Shown here: positions 32,650 to 43,335 of the stretch, piece after piece
Layout of the letters: each line of letters begins with the position of its first letter
Numbering within the stretch: the stretch's first letter is position 1
Notes under the pieces: model-generated
Database searches by the model: none
The model's input: only the letters and a program-made list of their open reading frames with translations
What the model was told of the DNA's origin: nothing
Made by a program: the position numbers and the translations under genes
Assembly: GCA_030621085.1 (NCBI GenBank)
Contig: JAUXIJ010000019.1
Location: 1-44,501, forward strand
DNA from: Candidatus Cloacimonadota bacterium
Lineage (GTDB): Bacteria; Cloacimonadota; Cloacimonadia; Cloacimonadales; TCS61
Reading direction: 5' to 3'
Length of the DNA: 44,501 bases

Positions 32650-32676
32650 AAACTATTTATGCACTTCTGCTGTCAA
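32650..32676 (-). promoter_or_regulatory. Candidate promoter of the CAU tRNA
   Basis: Minus strand: TTGACA (32676-32671), 15 nt, TAGTTT (32655-32650), placing the start about 18 nt before the tRNA. It lies between the rpoD stop and the tRNA. Confidence 0.5.
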
Positions 32677-32702
32677 GATTTTCCTGACAATCTATCGTGA
32701 AT

Positions 32703-34445
32703 CTATTTTACGTTAAAGTTCTCGATAAATTTCATCAATACACTACTGCGAGTAGGATGACGTAATTTGCGCAATGCTTTATCTTCTATCTGGCGGATAC
32801 GTTCGCGGGTAACGCTGAAGATATTACCTACTTCTTCCAAAGTTCGGTGGTAGCCGTCGTCTATACCGAAACGCAGGCGGATGACTCTTTCCTCACGAGG
32901 TGTAAGAGTCTGTAAAATTTCATCAACTTGTTTTTTCAGTAAAGTCCGCTCAGCCATTCTTTCTGGCGAAATCGTTCCCTTATCTTCAATGAAGTCTCCC
33001 AGCAAGCTGTCTTCATCTTCATGCCCGATAGGTTTATCCAGTGATACGGGTTCTTTGGTTATTGCCAGAATACTTTTGATCTTTTCTATTGGAAGATCCA
33101 GTTTTACTGCAATTTCTTCCGGATATGGCTCGCGACCAAGCTCCTGCAATAGTTTGCGGCTGGCTCGTTTTACCTTATTAATAGATTCTATCATGTGCAC
33201 CGGAATACGGATAGTTCTTGCCTGATCGGCAATAGCTCGCGTGATAGCTTGACGGATCCACCAGGTGGCATACGTGCTGAATTTAAATCCTTTACGATAA
33301 TCATATTTTTCCACAGCTCTCATCAATCCCGTATTCCCTTCCTGTATCAAATCCAGAAAATCCAGACCACGATTGTTATAGCGTTTGGCAATGCTCACCA
33401 CTAATCGCACATTTGCTTCTATCATTTCGTTCTTGGAACGTTCCTTCAATTTTTCACCGCGTTCTACTTCTGCCAGTAGATCCACCATTTCGGTGGCGGT
33501 CATACGGGTTTCCAGTTCTACCCTGCGAATTTTACGACGGGCATTTTTTATCTTACGTAATGTTTCGATGAACACATTCGGTTCGATCTTGGTTTCTTCA
33601 TGAACAATTTTGTAGTCCTCGGGAGATTTATTTGCTTTCCTGCCGTAAGTACAGATCTCGTCGATGGAATATTTCCTGATCTTGGAAAGGTGTTTAATAC
33701 TTTTCTGGCTGTCTTTTATCCTGTCTACTAAACTACGAATACGATAAACCATACGTTTAAGCATTTTTTCATTGTATGTAAGGCGGTCGAAAATCGCCAT
33801 TATCTTCTGGCGTTTTTTCTCGATCACTTCATGGTCTACCAGGTGTCCATATTCATCTGTGTCGCTATCATCCAGCATTTCACCTAATTCTTCAAAAATA
33901 GCTCCGGATTCTTTTATTACCTGTTCAAATTCATTTATCAGGGTGGATTCCTGAGATTTATCCATCCATGTTCCGTACTCAATTTTGAAAATATGATCTA
34001 TTTTAACTCTTTTTTCACGGTAACGATGCAGGAAGTTTTCCATCTCGCGCAGGGTACTACCGCTCATGAAAACGAATTTATTAATATACTTTTGACCGCT
34101 TTCGATTTTCTTCGCTATTCTTATCTCACCTTCACGGTCCAGAAGTGGTACTCTTCCCATTTCACCCAGATACATCCTTACTGGATCATCATAATAACGT
34201 CTATTCTGGAATTTTTTAGTCGTTTTCGGTTTTTTGACAGAGACTTTTTTCTTGGTAACTTTTTTCTGAGTTTCATCGATAAGTTCTATACCATTTCCTA
34301 CCAGCTCCGAAATGATCTCTTCTATCTTATCCAGGTAGATCGGGCTATTGGGCAGCACTTCATTTATCTGTTTGAAAGTTAAAAGGTTATCATTTTTTTG
34401 TCCGATATCTACAAGTTTTTTAATACATTCATTATAACTAAGCAT
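32703..34445 (-). CDS. rpoD: RNA polymerase primary sigma factor RpoD
   Basis: 580 residues. Region 1.1-like N-terminus (1-58), a Lys-rich linker, region 1.2 (about 84-117, [17 protein letters not shown]), a long non-conserved insert (about 118-330), regions 2.1-2.4 (339-417; [41 protein letters not shown]), region 3, and region 4 (516-578) with the -35 recognition helix (TLEEVG..., TRERIRQIE). It directs the polymerase to housekeeping promoters of the TTGACA/TATAAT type. The long form contrasts with the short Bacteroidetes sigma. AAGGAGAG precedes the start. It follows dnaG by 9 nt. Confidence 0.97.
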   Translation of the reverse strand: MLSYNECIKKLVDIGQKNDNLLTFKQINEVLPNSPIYLDKIEEIISELVGNGIELIDETQKKVTKKKVSVKKPKTTKKFQNRRYYDDPVRMYLGEMGRVPLLDREGEIRIAKKIESGQKYINKFVFMSGSTLREMENFLHRYREKRVKIDHIFKIEYGTWMDKSQESTLINEFEQVIKESGAIFEELGEMLDDSDTDEYGHLVDHEVIEKKRQKIMAIFDRLTYNEKMLKRMVYRIRSLVDRIKDSQKSIKHLSKIRKYSIDEICTYGRKANKSPEDYKIVHEETKIEPNVFIETLRKIKNARRKIRRVELETRMTATEMVDLLAEVERGEKLKERSKNEMIEANVRLVVSIAKRYNNRGLDFLDLIQEGNTGLMRAVEKYDYRKGFKFSTYATWWIRQAITRAIADQARTIRIPVHMIESINKVKRASRKLLQELGREPYPEEIAVKLDLPIEKIKSILAITKEPVSLDKPIGHEDEDSLLGDFIEDKGTISPERMAERTLLKKQVDEILQTLTPREERVIRLRFGIDDGYHRTLEEVGNIFSVTRERIRQIEDKALRKLRHPTRSSVLMKFIENFNVK

Positions 34446-34454
34446 CCGCTCTCC

Positions 34455-36152
34455 TTAGTATAGTGTTTTCCGCACGACTTTTTTATTCAGTCCAATAATT
34501 TTCTTTTTTAATTCATTCTTTTTCTGGAAAAGATCCATATCTTTCGGATTAGATAATATCTGGTCATTAATCTGTTTTAAATCTATTTGATATTTTCTTA
34601 ATTTCAAACCGCTAATAACATCCTCGATCTGAGCTTTGGGCGGATCAGCCATAATAAGTTCAGCAATTGCATTCTTAATCGCTTCGTCTTCTATCGTTTC
34701 CAACAAACTTGGAATCTGCCCCATCTTCTCCAAATGCTCTGCAACTATTTCATATATTTTTTTGTACTTTTCTGATAAAAAGTAACTCGAATCTATCTCT
34801 TGTGCAACTTTTTTATAATACATTGAATCATTAAGTATATTAATAAGTAGTTCCCGTTCTTCCCCAAATTTTTCCATAGTTTGCATTTGCGGTTCTTTTT
34901 CTCTTTTTCTGCGAAGTCTTATTTTAGAAAAAATAGCGCTTTCCGATACTTTAAAAGTGGTGGCTATTTCCTGTACAAGAAGTTCCCGGGCTATATCATC
35001 TTCTATTTCATTCAAAATCTCTATTAGCTCATTCAGTTTTGCTCTTTTATCCATATTCAGAATAGTATCTTCCAGCAGGAATTCAGTTAGTGGTTGTGAA
35101 TCGGTAAAAAGCTTCTGCAATTTTTCCGGTCCGTTTTTCAGCAGGAAACTATCAGGGTCATCTGTTTGTGGAAGGTTTACAATTTTTGCAGTATATCCGT
35201 TTTTAATAATATTGGAAGCTGCTCGCACAGCTGCTTTCCTACCTGCTTTATCTCCATCATATACAAGCAGGAAATTATTTGTAAACCTGCTTAATATTTT
35301 TATCTGTGAATCGGTGAGGGAAGTTCCCAGGGAAGCCACGGAATTGGTAAATCCATTTTCATAAAGCCGCAGGAAATCTGTATAACCCTCGGCAATAAGA
35401 GCCTGATCCCGGCGGGATATATCGTGCTTTGTAACAAAAAGTCCATAAAGTTCATTTCCTTTTGTATAGATATCTGTGGTAGGTGAATTAATGTATTTTC
35501 CACCACCCTGGTTCTCAAGCAGAACTCTACCACCAAAAGCCAGCACTTTGCCGGTGGACGAATGGATCGGGAACATCAATCTGTTTCTGAAAAGATCGTT
35601 ATTATTGCCGGTAAAAAGCCCTGTGGAAGGTAATATCTGGTCATTGATACTATTTTTCAGCAGATAGTTTTTCAATCCACCATGACTGTCCAACGCATAA
35701 CCTATCTCAAATTTCTTTATTGTTTCTTCCGATATTTTGCGATTCTGCAGGTATTCCATGGCAAATTGTCCATGCTTGAAAAGATTATCCTGGTAATATG
35801 CGGCTGTAAGTCTGTATATTTTATACACCAGATCACGGCGGGATTGTTTTTCTTTGGAAACCCTGGTAGTTGTAATAGTGATGCCAGCTCTTTGAGCAAG
35901 TTTTTGCAGAGCTTCGGGGAAAGATATTTTTTCATAATCCTGAACGAAAGTAAGAGCATTGCCACCTTTCCCACAACCAAAGCATTTGAATATCTGCTTC
36001 TTTTCACTCACAACAAATGAAGCTGTTTTTTCCTCGTGGAACGGGCAGCGAGCTTTATAATTACTGCCTGCTTTTTTTAGTGGAATGTAGCTGCTAACCA
36101 CATCCACGATGTTGTTCATTTCCAGGATCCTATCGATATCACTTCTATCCAT
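34455..36152 (-). CDS. dnaG: DNA primase
   Basis: 565 residues. It makes RNA primers at the replication fork. An N-terminal CHC2 zinc ribbon (C36, H39, C57, C60 in ARCPFHEEKT and KCFGCGKGG) is followed by the catalytic core and Toprim domain with the metal-binding E255 (AEGYTDF) and D299-x-D301 (VYDGDKAG). The C-terminal about 150 residues should be the helicase-binding part. It lies between mutS2 (2-nt gap) and rpoD (9-nt gap) in the macromolecular-synthesis operon. Confidence 0.96.
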   Translation of the reverse strand: MDRSDIDRILEMNNIVDVVSSYIPLKKAGSNYKARCPFHEEKTASFVVSEKKQIFKCFGCGKGGNALTFVQDYEKISFPEALQKLAQRAGITITTTRVSKEKQSRRDLVYKIYRLTAAYYQDNLFKHGQFAMEYLQNRKISEETIKKFEIGYALDSHGGLKNYLLKNSINDQILPSTGLFTGNNNDLFRNRLMFPIHSSTGKVLAFGGRVLLENQGGGKYINSPTTDIYTKGNELYGLFVTKHDISRRDQALIAEGYTDFLRLYENGFTNSVASLGTSLTDSQIKILSRFTNNFLLVYDGDKAGRKAAVRAASNIIKNGYTAKIVNLPQTDDPDSFLLKNGPEKLQKLFTDSQPLTEFLLEDTILNMDKRAKLNELIEILNEIEDDIARELLVQEIATTFKVSESAIFSKIRLRRKREKEPQMQTMEKFGEERELLINILNDSMYYKKVAQEIDSSYFLSEKYKKIYEIVAEHLEKMGQIPSLLETIEDEAIKNAIAELIMADPPKAQIEDVISGLKLRKYQIDLKQINDQILSNPKDMDLFQKKNELKKKIIGLNKKVVRKTLY

Positions 36153-36154
36153 GT

Positions 36155-38497
36155 CTATCCTTCCAGCTTGACCACTGTTACTCCATCTCCACCTGCCTGA
36201 GGTGGAGGAGAATAAAAATCGAGGACTTTTTTATTTTTTTTCAGATACTGTCTTATCTTGCTGCGTAGGGCTCCGGTTCCTTTGCCATGCACTATACGAA
36301 CAAAGGGAAGATCGTTCATTACAGCTTTGTCTATAAAAACTTCTATTTCCGGCAAAGCCTCTTCAAAACGATAGCCCAGCAATTTGAGTTCAAATTTAGT
36401 TTCCCCGGCAGGAAGAGCAACTTTTTTTGATTGTGCTGGTTTAGTTTTACGGGATGTAGTTCTGAAGAGCTTATCTTTGGTAGTAGTTAAGAAAATACCG
36501 TTCATGTCAACTTTGATATTATTTCCGGATATCTCAATGATTTCACCTTCCATTTCTACATCTTTCACCCATACAGTTTGACCTGTTTTTGGTACTTTCA
36601 GGAGAATTCTTTTTTCTTCGAAAAACTCATTTTCCGTTTTGGCAAGATCCAGGTTCATTTTTGTTATTTTTTTAAAGGAATTCTCAAATAGAGTCTTGCG
36701 TTTTTCTTTATCCGCTTTCTTAATATTTTCAATTTCTTTATTTAATTCTTTCTGTAACGAAGTAAGAAAATCCCGTGCTTCTTTTATTGACTGTTTTTTT
36801 ATCTCTTTAGTTTCATTTTCCAGGTGTGAGATCTTCTGCTGGTGTTCTTCAATTTTCCTATTTAAAAGAGCTGTTTTGAGTTCGAATTGGTAATTCTGGC
36901 GGGAAAGTTCCAATTTCTCTTCGGTCATTTTTTTTAATAACTCTGTTAATTCCACATTCTGATTGCCAGTGAGTTCTTTTGCACGTTGGATGAGAGTTTC
37001 TTCCAAACCAAGCCTGGAAGCTACCTCGATTGCAAAACTGTTTCCTGGCAAGCCAAGCTTGAACTGGTAGGTGGGAATATGTTTTTCAGGATCAAATTGC
37101 ATAGCAGCATTTACACAGTTGCGATGCTGTTCTGCAAAAACCTTTAATGCAGTGTAGTGGGTAGTTATAACTCCCAATACCTCTTTTTCTGCCAGGCGTT
37201 CCAAAATAGCCTGAGCCAGAGCTGAACCCTGTTCGGGATCGGTTGCAGCTCCAATTTCATCGATAAGTACTAACGTATCTTTCTTACCAGTTTTAACCAT
37301 TCCCTCGATATTCTTGATATGAGAAGAGAAAGTACTGAGCGCATTTTCCAGCGATTGGTAATCACCAATATCGGCAAAGATATTACTGAAAATTCCTATG
37401 CAACTGGATGCAGCAGCGGGAATCGGTAAACCGGATAATGCCATCAGGGTGAGCAATCCCACTGTTTTCAAAGTAACTGTTTTACCGCCTGTATTGGGAC
37501 CGGAAATGAGAAGTAGTTTAAAATCTTTTCCAAGTTCCAGGTTGAAAGGGATGACATCATTGTAATTTTCGTAAGTATAAATAAGCAGAGGATGCCGGGC
37601 TGAGATAAGATTGAGATAAGTTTTTTCCTCGATTTGCGGGATTTCTGCCTGTAAGATATTGGCAATTCGGGCAACAGCAAAATAATAATCCAGTTCCTGC
37701 ACAATCTTTGTATTTGCCAGTATCATCTCTTTGGAAGCAAGTATGTTTTCGGTGAATTCCTTAAATATCCTGAATATTTCCTGCTTTTCTTCATTTGAAG
37801 CCAGGTCTAATTCATTATTTAATCCCACTACTTCCTGTGGTTCTAAAAAAATAGATGATTTGCTGGCAGATCTGCCATGCACAATACCATTGATAAAGGA
37901 AGTTGCTCCTTCTTTTACCGGAATTACGAATCTACCGTCTCGCTGGGTTACAATTTTATCATGAAGATAATTACTTGTAGCTAAATCCTCGATCTTTTTA
38001 TTTAAAGCAGAGATAACATTTTTACGTAATTGTTTTTTTCTGCGACGGATCGATGCAAGTTCTTTCGATGCAGAATCTTTTACTTCTCCATCAGCATCGA
38101 AGATATCATTAAATTTTTTTTCCAGGGAATCCAGAGAAACGATCTTGCCAGTTAACTCCAGATAAAGCGGTGAATCTTCTATTTCATCGGTATTCCTGGT
38201 TATATTGTTAGCAACTAAAACATTAAAAAAGATCTTTCGGAATTCTTCAAAATTGTAGGTTTGATGTTCAAATTCTTGCAGTAGTTTACTTATATCGGAT
38301 ACATCTTCAAAATTGAAAGATATCTTGTTCTTAAGCAGACCCTGCACTTCACCCGATAGAGAAAGTTTATGTTCAATCTGCTTTTTCTCATCCAGCGGCT
38401 GCAGGTTGAGTGCCAATTCCCTACCTAACGGAGAATGACATTCCTTTGCCAGGATACTTTTGATCTTGTTATATTCCAGTTGTTCAGAAGGATTCAT
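36155..38497 (-). CDS. mutS2: Endonuclease MutS2
   Basis: 780 residues. A MutS-like core without the mismatch-reading domain. Walker A GPNTGGKT (333-340), followed by the LVLIDEIGAATDPEQGSALA Walker B/signature region and TTHYTALK. A long coiled-coil stretch (about 525-625) leads to a C-terminal Smr nuclease domain (about 705-780) with RIVHGKGTGALR. MutS2 proteins act on branched DNA or collided ribosomes. Its start shares a base with the cvpA stop (TAATG), and dnaG follows after 2 nt. Confidence 0.95.
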   Translation of the reverse strand: MNPSEQLEYNKIKSILAKECHSPLGRELALNLQPLDEKKQIEHKLSLSGEVQGLLKNKISFNFEDVSDISKLLQEFEHQTYNFEEFRKIFFNVLVANNITRNTDEIEDSPLYLELTGKIVSLDSLEKKFNDIFDADGEVKDSASKELASIRRRKKQLRKNVISALNKKIEDLATSNYLHDKIVTQRDGRFVIPVKEGATSFINGIVHGRSASKSSIFLEPQEVVGLNNELDLASNEEKQEIFRIFKEFTENILASKEMILANTKIVQELDYYFAVARIANILQAEIPQIEEKTYLNLISARHPLLIYTYENYNDVIPFNLELGKDFKLLLISGPNTGGKTVTLKTVGLLTLMALSGLPIPAAASSCIGIFSNIFADIGDYQSLENALSTFSSHIKNIEGMVKTGKKDTLVLIDEIGAATDPEQGSALAQAILERLAEKEVLGVITTHYTALKVFAEQHRNCVNAAMQFDPEKHIPTYQFKLGLPGNSFAIEVASRLGLEETLIQRAKELTGNQNVELTELLKKMTEEKLELSRQNYQFELKTALLNRKIEEHQQKISHLENETKEIKKQSIKEARDFLTSLQKELNKEIENIKKADKEKRKTLFENSFKKITKMNLDLAKTENEFFEEKRILLKVPKTGQTVWVKDVEMEGEIIEISGNNIKVDMNGIFLTTTKDKLFRTTSRKTKPAQSKKVALPAGETKFELKLLGYRFEEALPEIEVFIDKAVMNDLPFVRIVHGKGTGALRSKIRQYLKKNKKVLDFYSPPPQAGGDGVTVVKLEG

Positions 38498-39057
38498 TAA
38501 TCAATCATTGCGTCTTTAAATTTATCGTCGATTTCCTCTTCGACTTTTTTCATCTTGTCTTGAACTGGTTTTTGCAATTTCTTTATTTCAGGATAATCTG
38601 TCTCAATTCTTTCGGTTATTAACCGGATCGTAGTAATAATACGAGAATTCGAAGTACCTTTGCGTATGGTCGATTCAAGGGGAGAGAGATTCAAGAGAAG
38701 AATAATAATAGCAATTATAAGAGCACCGTTAAAAAGCCCAAACAAAGTTCCCAAAAGCTTATTCAGCCAGATAAGACGAAGGAAATCAATTATCATGTGT
38801 AAAATTTTAATGACAATCTTAGCAACTATCGTTATGATAAGAGCAATGAGAATATAAGACAATATCGTTGCCAGTATCTCACCAAATTCAAACTTTGTGA
38901 TAAGCAATGCTTTAACCAAATGACCTGTCTTGGCTATAAAAAAAACAATTACTACCAATCCCAGAAGACCGATAACACTTTTAATAAAACCTTTCCTGAA
39001 TCCGTTGAACATCAGGATCAACAGGAAAACACCAAGAATAATATCAAGAACGTTCAT
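38497..39057 (-). CDS. CvpA family membrane protein
   Basis: 186 residues. Four membrane segments (about 2-18, 24-46, 60-88, 100-125), with MNVLDIILGVFLLILMFNGFRKGFIKSVIGL as the typical CvpA N-terminus, and a charged C-terminal tail. Named after colicin V production in E. coli; the general function is unclear. GGAG precedes the start. It begins the cvpA-mutS2-dnaG-rpoD transcript and is coupled to mutS2 by a 1-nt overlap; cvpA-mutS2 pairs are common in bacteria. Confidence 0.85.
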   Translation of the reverse strand: MNVLDIILGVFLLILMFNGFRKGFIKSVIGLLGLVVIVFFIAKTGHLVKALLITKFEFGEILATILSYILIALIITIVAKIVIKILHMIIDFLRLIWLNKLLGTLFGLFNGALIIAIIILLLNLSPLESTIRKGTSNSRIITTIRLITERIETDYPEIKKLQKPVQDKMKKVEEEIDDKFKDAMID

Positions 39058-39096
39058 ACTCCATCCTTTGTAATAGAATAATAAAGATCAATTCAT

Positions 39097-39120
39097 AAAA
39101 AAGGGGAGATAACTCTCCCC
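39097..39120 (-). terminator. Terminator after rpsU-yqeY
   Basis: GGGGAGA (39103-39109), loop of four, TCTCCCC (39114-39120), followed on the minus strand by six T. It separates rpsU-yqeY from the cvpA operon, although some read-through would keep the classical rpsU-dnaG-rpoD linkage. Confidence 0.88.
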
Positions 39121-39156
39121 ACGAAATTCAATGTTTTATTATTTCAAATTTTTAAC

Positions 39157-39597
39157 TTAACTCTGTAATTTCTTTCTTACAATTTCGCTTATTATCTTTC
39201 CGTCGATCCGGTTACCAAATTTTTCTTTCATGGTCTTCATTACCAAACCCATATCTTGCATGGAGGACGTATTTAATTCGGTGATAGCTTTATCAACCTC
39301 CACTTCCATTTCTGCTTCAGACATTTTTTGGGGCAAATAGAAATTAATGATCTCGATCTCACGTGTTTCCTTATCTGCCAATTCAGGACGATTGCCCTGC
39401 AAATAAAGTTCTATTGCCTGCTGTCTGCTTTTAACCTGACCTGCAAGAACCGAGATGACCTCTTTCTCTTCTAACTCTCTTCCAAGTTCTATCTGCTGGT
39501 ATTGAACAGCAGATTTGAGAGAACGAAGAACAGTTAAACGATCTTTATCTTTTTCGCGAAGAGCTTGTATAATATCTTCTTCGATCTTTGAGATCAT
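39157..39597 (-). CDS. yqeY: GatB/YqeY domain protein
   Basis: 146 residues, the usual size. Stand-alone YqeY domain as found at the C-terminus of the amidotransferase subunit GatB: IEEDIIQALREKDKDRLTVLRSLKSAVQ, then EIEIINFYLPQKMSEAEM and MGLVMKTMKEKFGNRIDGKIISEIV. Thought to bind tRNA, with a role in tRNA-dependent amidation not established. It abuts rpsU directly, the conserved rpsU-yqeY pair. Confidence 0.93.
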   Translation of the reverse strand: MISKIEEDIIQALREKDKDRLTVLRSLKSAVQYQQIELGRELEEKEVISVLAGQVKSRQQAIELYLQGNRPELADKETREIEIINFYLPQKMSEAEMEVEVDKAITELNTSSMQDMGLVMKTMKEKFGNRIDGKIISEIVRKKLQS

Positions 39598-39810
39598 TTA
39601 AAAAGCCCTACCTGTACGTCTCTGCTTACGTTGCAGTTTAATTGCTTTTCTACGGGCTTCTTTTTCTTTTTTCCTGCGAGCAATACTTGGTTTTTCATAA
39701 TAGTTATTTTTTTTGATATCAGAAAGAAGACCGGCTTTTTCACAGGACTTCTTGAACCTGCGTAAAGTTATCTGAAAAGCTTCACCTTCTTTGGCTATAA
39801 CTTTTGGCAC
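39598..39810 (-). CDS. rpsU: 30S ribosomal protein S21
   Basis: 70 residues, very basic. Family motifs: GEAFQITLRRFKKSCEKAGLL, then KKNNYYEKPSIARRKKEKEARRKA, and a basic tail. It sits near the 3' end of 16S rRNA and aids initiation. AAAGGGGG precedes ATG 39810. It heads the minus-strand rpsU-yqeY unit. The 230-nt AT-rich gap upstream (39811-40040) is shared with the divergent foldase gene and should contain both promoters. Confidence 0.95.
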   Translation of the reverse strand: MPKVIAKEGEAFQITLRRFKKSCEKAGLLSDIKKNNYYEKPSIARRKKEKEARRKAIKLQRKQRRTGRAF

Positions 39811-40040
39811 TAAAATTCACCCCCTTTATTTAAAGTGATTTTCAAAAATCAAAAATCGACTTTAATTGTCAAGTGTGAAATAAAATACTTATTTTAATTA
39901 AAATGTAATTATTATTTAATATACTTAATTAATAAAATTACTTTATTATAAGAGAAATTAGAAAAAAAACTTGTTTAAATATCAAACATTTTAGTTATTG
40001 CACCAAAATTAAATGTATTGATTTCTTGGAGGAAATTATA

Positions 40041-41822
40041 ATGTTTGAAGGAATGAGAAGACACGCATCCTGGATTATTATTGTGATCGCATCTGTATTC
40101 ATCCTATCCATGGCTATTGGAGGGATTAGCAGCATTTTTATTAAGAAACCGTTTGTCGGCATGATCGCCGGGCAAAAAATATACCCCGATGAATACCGCG
40201 AATATTTAAAAAACGCCTATGCTAACTACGCTCAGCAGAATCCCGAAAAAGAGATCGATGAAAAAACAGCAGAGGAAATAAATGAACAAACCTGGACCAA
40301 TCTTGTTCAGCAGATATTGTTTAATAAAGAGATCAAGAAACGGCATATTAAAATTACTAATGATGATGTAGTGGAAAAATTGAAAAATCCCTCGGATGAC
40401 GTCAAATCTATTCCCGATTTCCAGACCGATGGCGTTTTTGATTATGAAAAATATGAAGAAGTACTTATGGAAAACCCTGAATTTGCTGCCTGGATGGAAG
40501 CTCGGATCCGAGCTAACTTACCATATGAAACGCTATACGAAGATGTTAAAGCCGAAGTTACAGTTACCGAAGAAGAAATAGAAGAAAAATATATCGAAGA
40601 GAATGATAAGGCTGATGTTTCTGTTATTTACTTTGATCTTAATAGTATCGAAGAGATAGATAACACTGAAGAAGAATTACAGCAGTATTATGAAGATCAT
40701 AAGGAAGATTATAAAAAAGATCCGGCATGCAAATATAAATATGTACAGATCAAACTGGAAGCAAGTGAAGCAGATAAACAAATAGCAAAAACCAAAATTG
40801 ATTCTATATACAATCTTTTAATAGACGGTGCAGATTTTGCCCAGACTGCTATCGCCTTCTCGCAGGGTCCATCCGCTCCACAAGGCGGTGATCTGGGCTG
40901 GTTTGCCAGGGGCAGGATGGTGAAGGAATTTGAAGATGTTGCATTTGCTTTAAAAAAGGGTGAGACTAGTGAACCTGTTAACACCCAATTTGGATGGCAT
41001 ATCATAAGAGTATTCGACAACAGGAAAAACGAGCAGGGCGAAGAAGAAATACAGGCAAGTCACATTCTTTTCAAAGTAGATCCTTCCGAAGCAACAAAAC
41101 AAAATATAGATGTATTAGCCTGGGATCTTTATGAAAAAGCCAAAGAAAACGGGTTGGAAACATCTGCAGAAGATCTTTCTTACAAAATTACTGAAACCCG
41201 AGAGTTTTATGAAAATGCTACTTATATAGGCGGAATAGGACGGGAAGAAGAAATGATCCGGTTTGCCTTTGAAAATAAGGTTGGGAAACTGCACGAGCCT
41301 GTTAAAACCAAAAGTGGTGATTTCATTATAGCAGAGCTTTCTTTTAAAGTAGGTATCCATTACCAGGAATTCAGTGAAGTGGAAGCACGCATCAAACGAG
41401 ATGTCACAAACGAAAAGAAACTTGCAGAAGTAACAAAAAAAGCGGAAGAATTTATCCAGGCAAATCAACCGGATTCATATATGGCTGCTGCTGAAAAAGA
41501 TGGATGGAAGATCATCGAAGCTCCTGAAGTAATATTGAATAAAACTATCCCCGGACTGAGGAACGATCCTGTTCTGAATAAAGAGATACTGAAAAAAGAA
41601 AAAAATGAATACACGGGACTGGTAAAAGGAGAATTCGGTGCATATATTGCCTACATAAAAGACCATATAAAACCGGATATGGAAAAATTTGAAACAGAAA
41701 AAGACCAGCTTCTGCTAGAAACACAGACCAATTCCGAGAACGAACACTTGAACACTTGGTTTACAGATCTTAAAGAAAAAGCTGAAATCATCGATAACAG
41801 AACAGAATTCTTTGGGAATTAG
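40041..41822 (+). CDS. PpiD/SurA-like peptidyl-prolyl isomerase
   Basis: 593 residues from ATG 40041, chosen over an in-frame TTG at 40026 because GGAGGAA then serves as ribosome binding site and the N-terminus becomes the PpiD-like MFEGMRRHASWIIIVIASVFILSMAIGG membrane anchor. A SurA_N-like helical region (about 30-170) follows. Then a good parvulin domain (about 225-335; QGPSAPQGGDLGWFARGRMVKEFEDVAFALKKGE, FGWHIIRV) and a second, degenerate parvulin-like unit (about 340-445). It probably helps outer-membrane and secreted proteins fold in the periplasm, matching the many exported proteins here. Closed by a strong terminator. Confidence 0.88.
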   Translation: MFEGMRRHASWIIIVIASVFILSMAIGGISSIFIKKPFVGMIAGQKIYPDEYREYLKNAYANYAQQNPEKEIDEKTAEEINEQTWTNLVQQILFNKEIKKRHIKITNDDVVEKLKNPSDDVKSIPDFQTDGVFDYEKYEEVLMENPEFAAWMEARIRANLPYETLYEDVKAEVTVTEEEIEEKYIEENDKADVSVIYFDLNSIEEIDNTEEELQQYYEDHKEDYKKDPACKYKYVQIKLEASEADKQIAKTKIDSIYNLLIDGADFAQTAIAFSQGPSAPQGGDLGWFARGRMVKEFEDVAFALKKGETSEPVNTQFGWHIIRVFDNRKNEQGEEEIQASHILFKVDPSEATKQNIDVLAWDLYEKAKENGLETSAEDLSYKITETREFYENATYIGGIGREEEMIRFAFENKVGKLHEPVKTKSGDFIIAELSFKVGIHYQEFSEVEARIKRDVTNEKKLAEVTKKAEEFIQANQPDSYMAAAEKDGWKIIEAPEVILNKTIPGLRNDPVLNKEILKKEKNEYTGLVKGEFGAYIAYIKDHIKPDMEKFETEKDQLLLETQTNSENEHLNTWFTDLKEKAEIIDNRTEFFGN

Positions 41823-41842
41823 ATTTACATAAAAAAATATTA

Positions 41843-41873
41843 AAAAAAGCGGATGTGAACCATCCGCTTTTTT
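41843..41873 (+). terminator. Terminator after the foldase gene
   Basis: GCGGATG (41849-41855), loop TGAAC, CATCCGC (41861-41867), then six T; A-rich on the left. Confidence 0.9.
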
Positions 41874-41947
41874 ATTTATGAACGAAAAATCTTGCCTTTC
41901 TTTTCTGTTATCTTATTTTTCCCACCATCCGGATTTGGAGATAAAAA

Positions 41948-42409
41948 ATGAATAATATAAAGATCCGAATTGCAAACTTACAAGATGTTAGTGTAATTGC
42001 AGAATTTAATATAGCTATGGCGCTGGAAACTGAGAATAAAATCCTGGATCCCGAAGCTCTTATGCAAGGTGTAACATCAGTATTAAAAAAGCCGGAACTT
42101 GGATTTTATATTGTTGCAGAACTGAATAACAAGGTTGTGGGCTGCCTGATGATAACCACCGAATGGAGCGACTGGCGTAATGGAATTTTCTGGTGGATAC
42201 AAAGTGTTTACATTCATCCGGAACATCGACGTTGTGGGATATATTCAAAGATGTATGAACATATTAAAACTTTGGCCACAGATAACTCTCAGGTTTGTGG
42301 ATTCCGGCTCTATGTGGATCAAGAAAATGAAATCGCTCAAAATGGATATGTGTCATTAGGAATGAAAAAAACTAATTATCTGCTCTTTGAAGAAATGCTA
42401 AAGGAATAA
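41948..42409 (+). CDS. GNAT family N-acetyltransferase
   Basis: 153 residues, a full single GNAT fold. N-terminal [16 protein letters not shown], central strand [18 protein letters not shown], acetyl-CoA motif [20 protein letters not shown] (87-106, R-R-x-G with Tyr in place of the second Gly), and C-terminal [21 protein letters not shown]. Acceptor unknown. GGAG lies 7 nt before ATG 41948. The gene ends 2 nt before the endonuclease IV start, so the two are cotranscribed. Confidence 0.88.
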   Translation: MNNIKIRIANLQDVSVIAEFNIAMALETENKILDPEALMQGVTSVLKKPELGFYIVAELNNKVVGCLMITTEWSDWRNGIFWWIQSVYIHPEHRRCGIYSKMYEHIKTLATDNSQVCGFRLYVDQENEIAQNGYVSLGMKKTNYLLFEEMLKE

Positions 42410-42411
42410 AT

Positions 42412-43254
42412 ATGAAATATGTTGGAGCACATGTAAGCATTGGTGGTGGAGTAGAAAACGCTCCTTTGAACGCCAGAGAAATAGGAGCAAAAGCATTTGC
42501 CATGTTTACCAAGAATCAGCGGCAATGGTATTCCAAACCGCTAACTACAGACAACATTAAGTTGTTCAGAGAAAACATGGAAAAAGAAGGTTACAAACCT
42601 GAACACATTCTGCCGCATGATGGATATCTGATAAACCTGGGACATCCGGAATCGGAAAAACTGGAAAGATCACGAACAGCTTTCCTGGATGAAATGCAAA
42701 GATGTGAACAACTTGGTTTGCCATACTTGAATTTCCATCCGGGTAGTCACCTGGGACAGTTTTCAGAAGAAGCCTGCCTTAAAACTGTGGCTGATTCTGT
42801 AAACATTGCATTAAGCAAAACGCAAAACGTAACGGCTGTGATCGAGATAACAGCAGGGCAGGGAAATAATGTGGGATATACATTCGAGCATCTTGCTTTC
42901 ATCATAAAACATGTGAAAGATAAAAGCAGAGTTGGTGTGTGCTACGATACCTGCCACGCTTTTACAGCAGGGTATGATATCCGAACTAAAGATACCTTTA
43001 AAAAAACTTTTGCGGATTTTGAAAAAATTGTCGGATTCCTATACCTGAAAGGTGTTCACTTGAACGACAGCAAGAAAGACCTGAACACCCGGGTAGACAG
43101 ACACGAAAGCATCGGCAAAGGATTTATCGACCTGGATGCTTTTCGCTTTCTGATGAATGATAAACGATTTGATGATACTCCACTGATCTTGGAAACACCA
43201 AATTCAGAGATCTGGGTAGATGAAATTAAACTGCTATATAGTTTGATGGAATGA
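42412..43254 (+). CDS. nfo: Endonuclease IV (AP endonuclease)
   Basis: 280 residues. It cleaves DNA 5' of abasic sites in base-excision repair. All nine zinc ligands of E. coli Nfo are present and even keep the same numbers: H69, H109, E145, D179, H182, H216, D229, H231, E261. Motifs are [54 protein letters not shown] and ILETPN. The ribosome binding site AAGGA is within the end of the preceding GNAT gene. Confidence 0.97.
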   Translation: MKYVGAHVSIGGGVENAPLNAREIGAKAFAMFTKNQRQWYSKPLTTDNIKLFRENMEKEGYKPEHILPHDGYLINLGHPESEKLERSRTAFLDEMQRCEQLGLPYLNFHPGSHLGQFSEEACLKTVADSVNIALSKTQNVTAVIEITAGQGNNVGYTFEHLAFIIKHVKDKSRVGVCYDTCHAFTAGYDIRTKDTFKKTFADFEKIVGFLYLKGVHLNDSKKDLNTRVDRHESIGKGFIDLDAFRFLMNDKRFDDTPLILETPNSEIWVDEIKLLYSLME

Positions 43255-43293
43255 TAATTTATATGTTTGTACTATTTTTACGAAACTTGACAC

Positions 43294-43335
43294 AAGTCTA
43301 AAAGATCTTGTGTTAAGATGAGACTTATCATTTTT
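43294..43335 (+). terminator. Hairpins downstream of nfo
   Basis: ACACAAG...CTTGTGT pairs over 7 bp with extra inner pairs (within 43291-43316). It is followed by TAAG-ATGAGA-CTTA and TCATTTTT (to 43335). A plausible but not strong terminator. Confidence 0.45.
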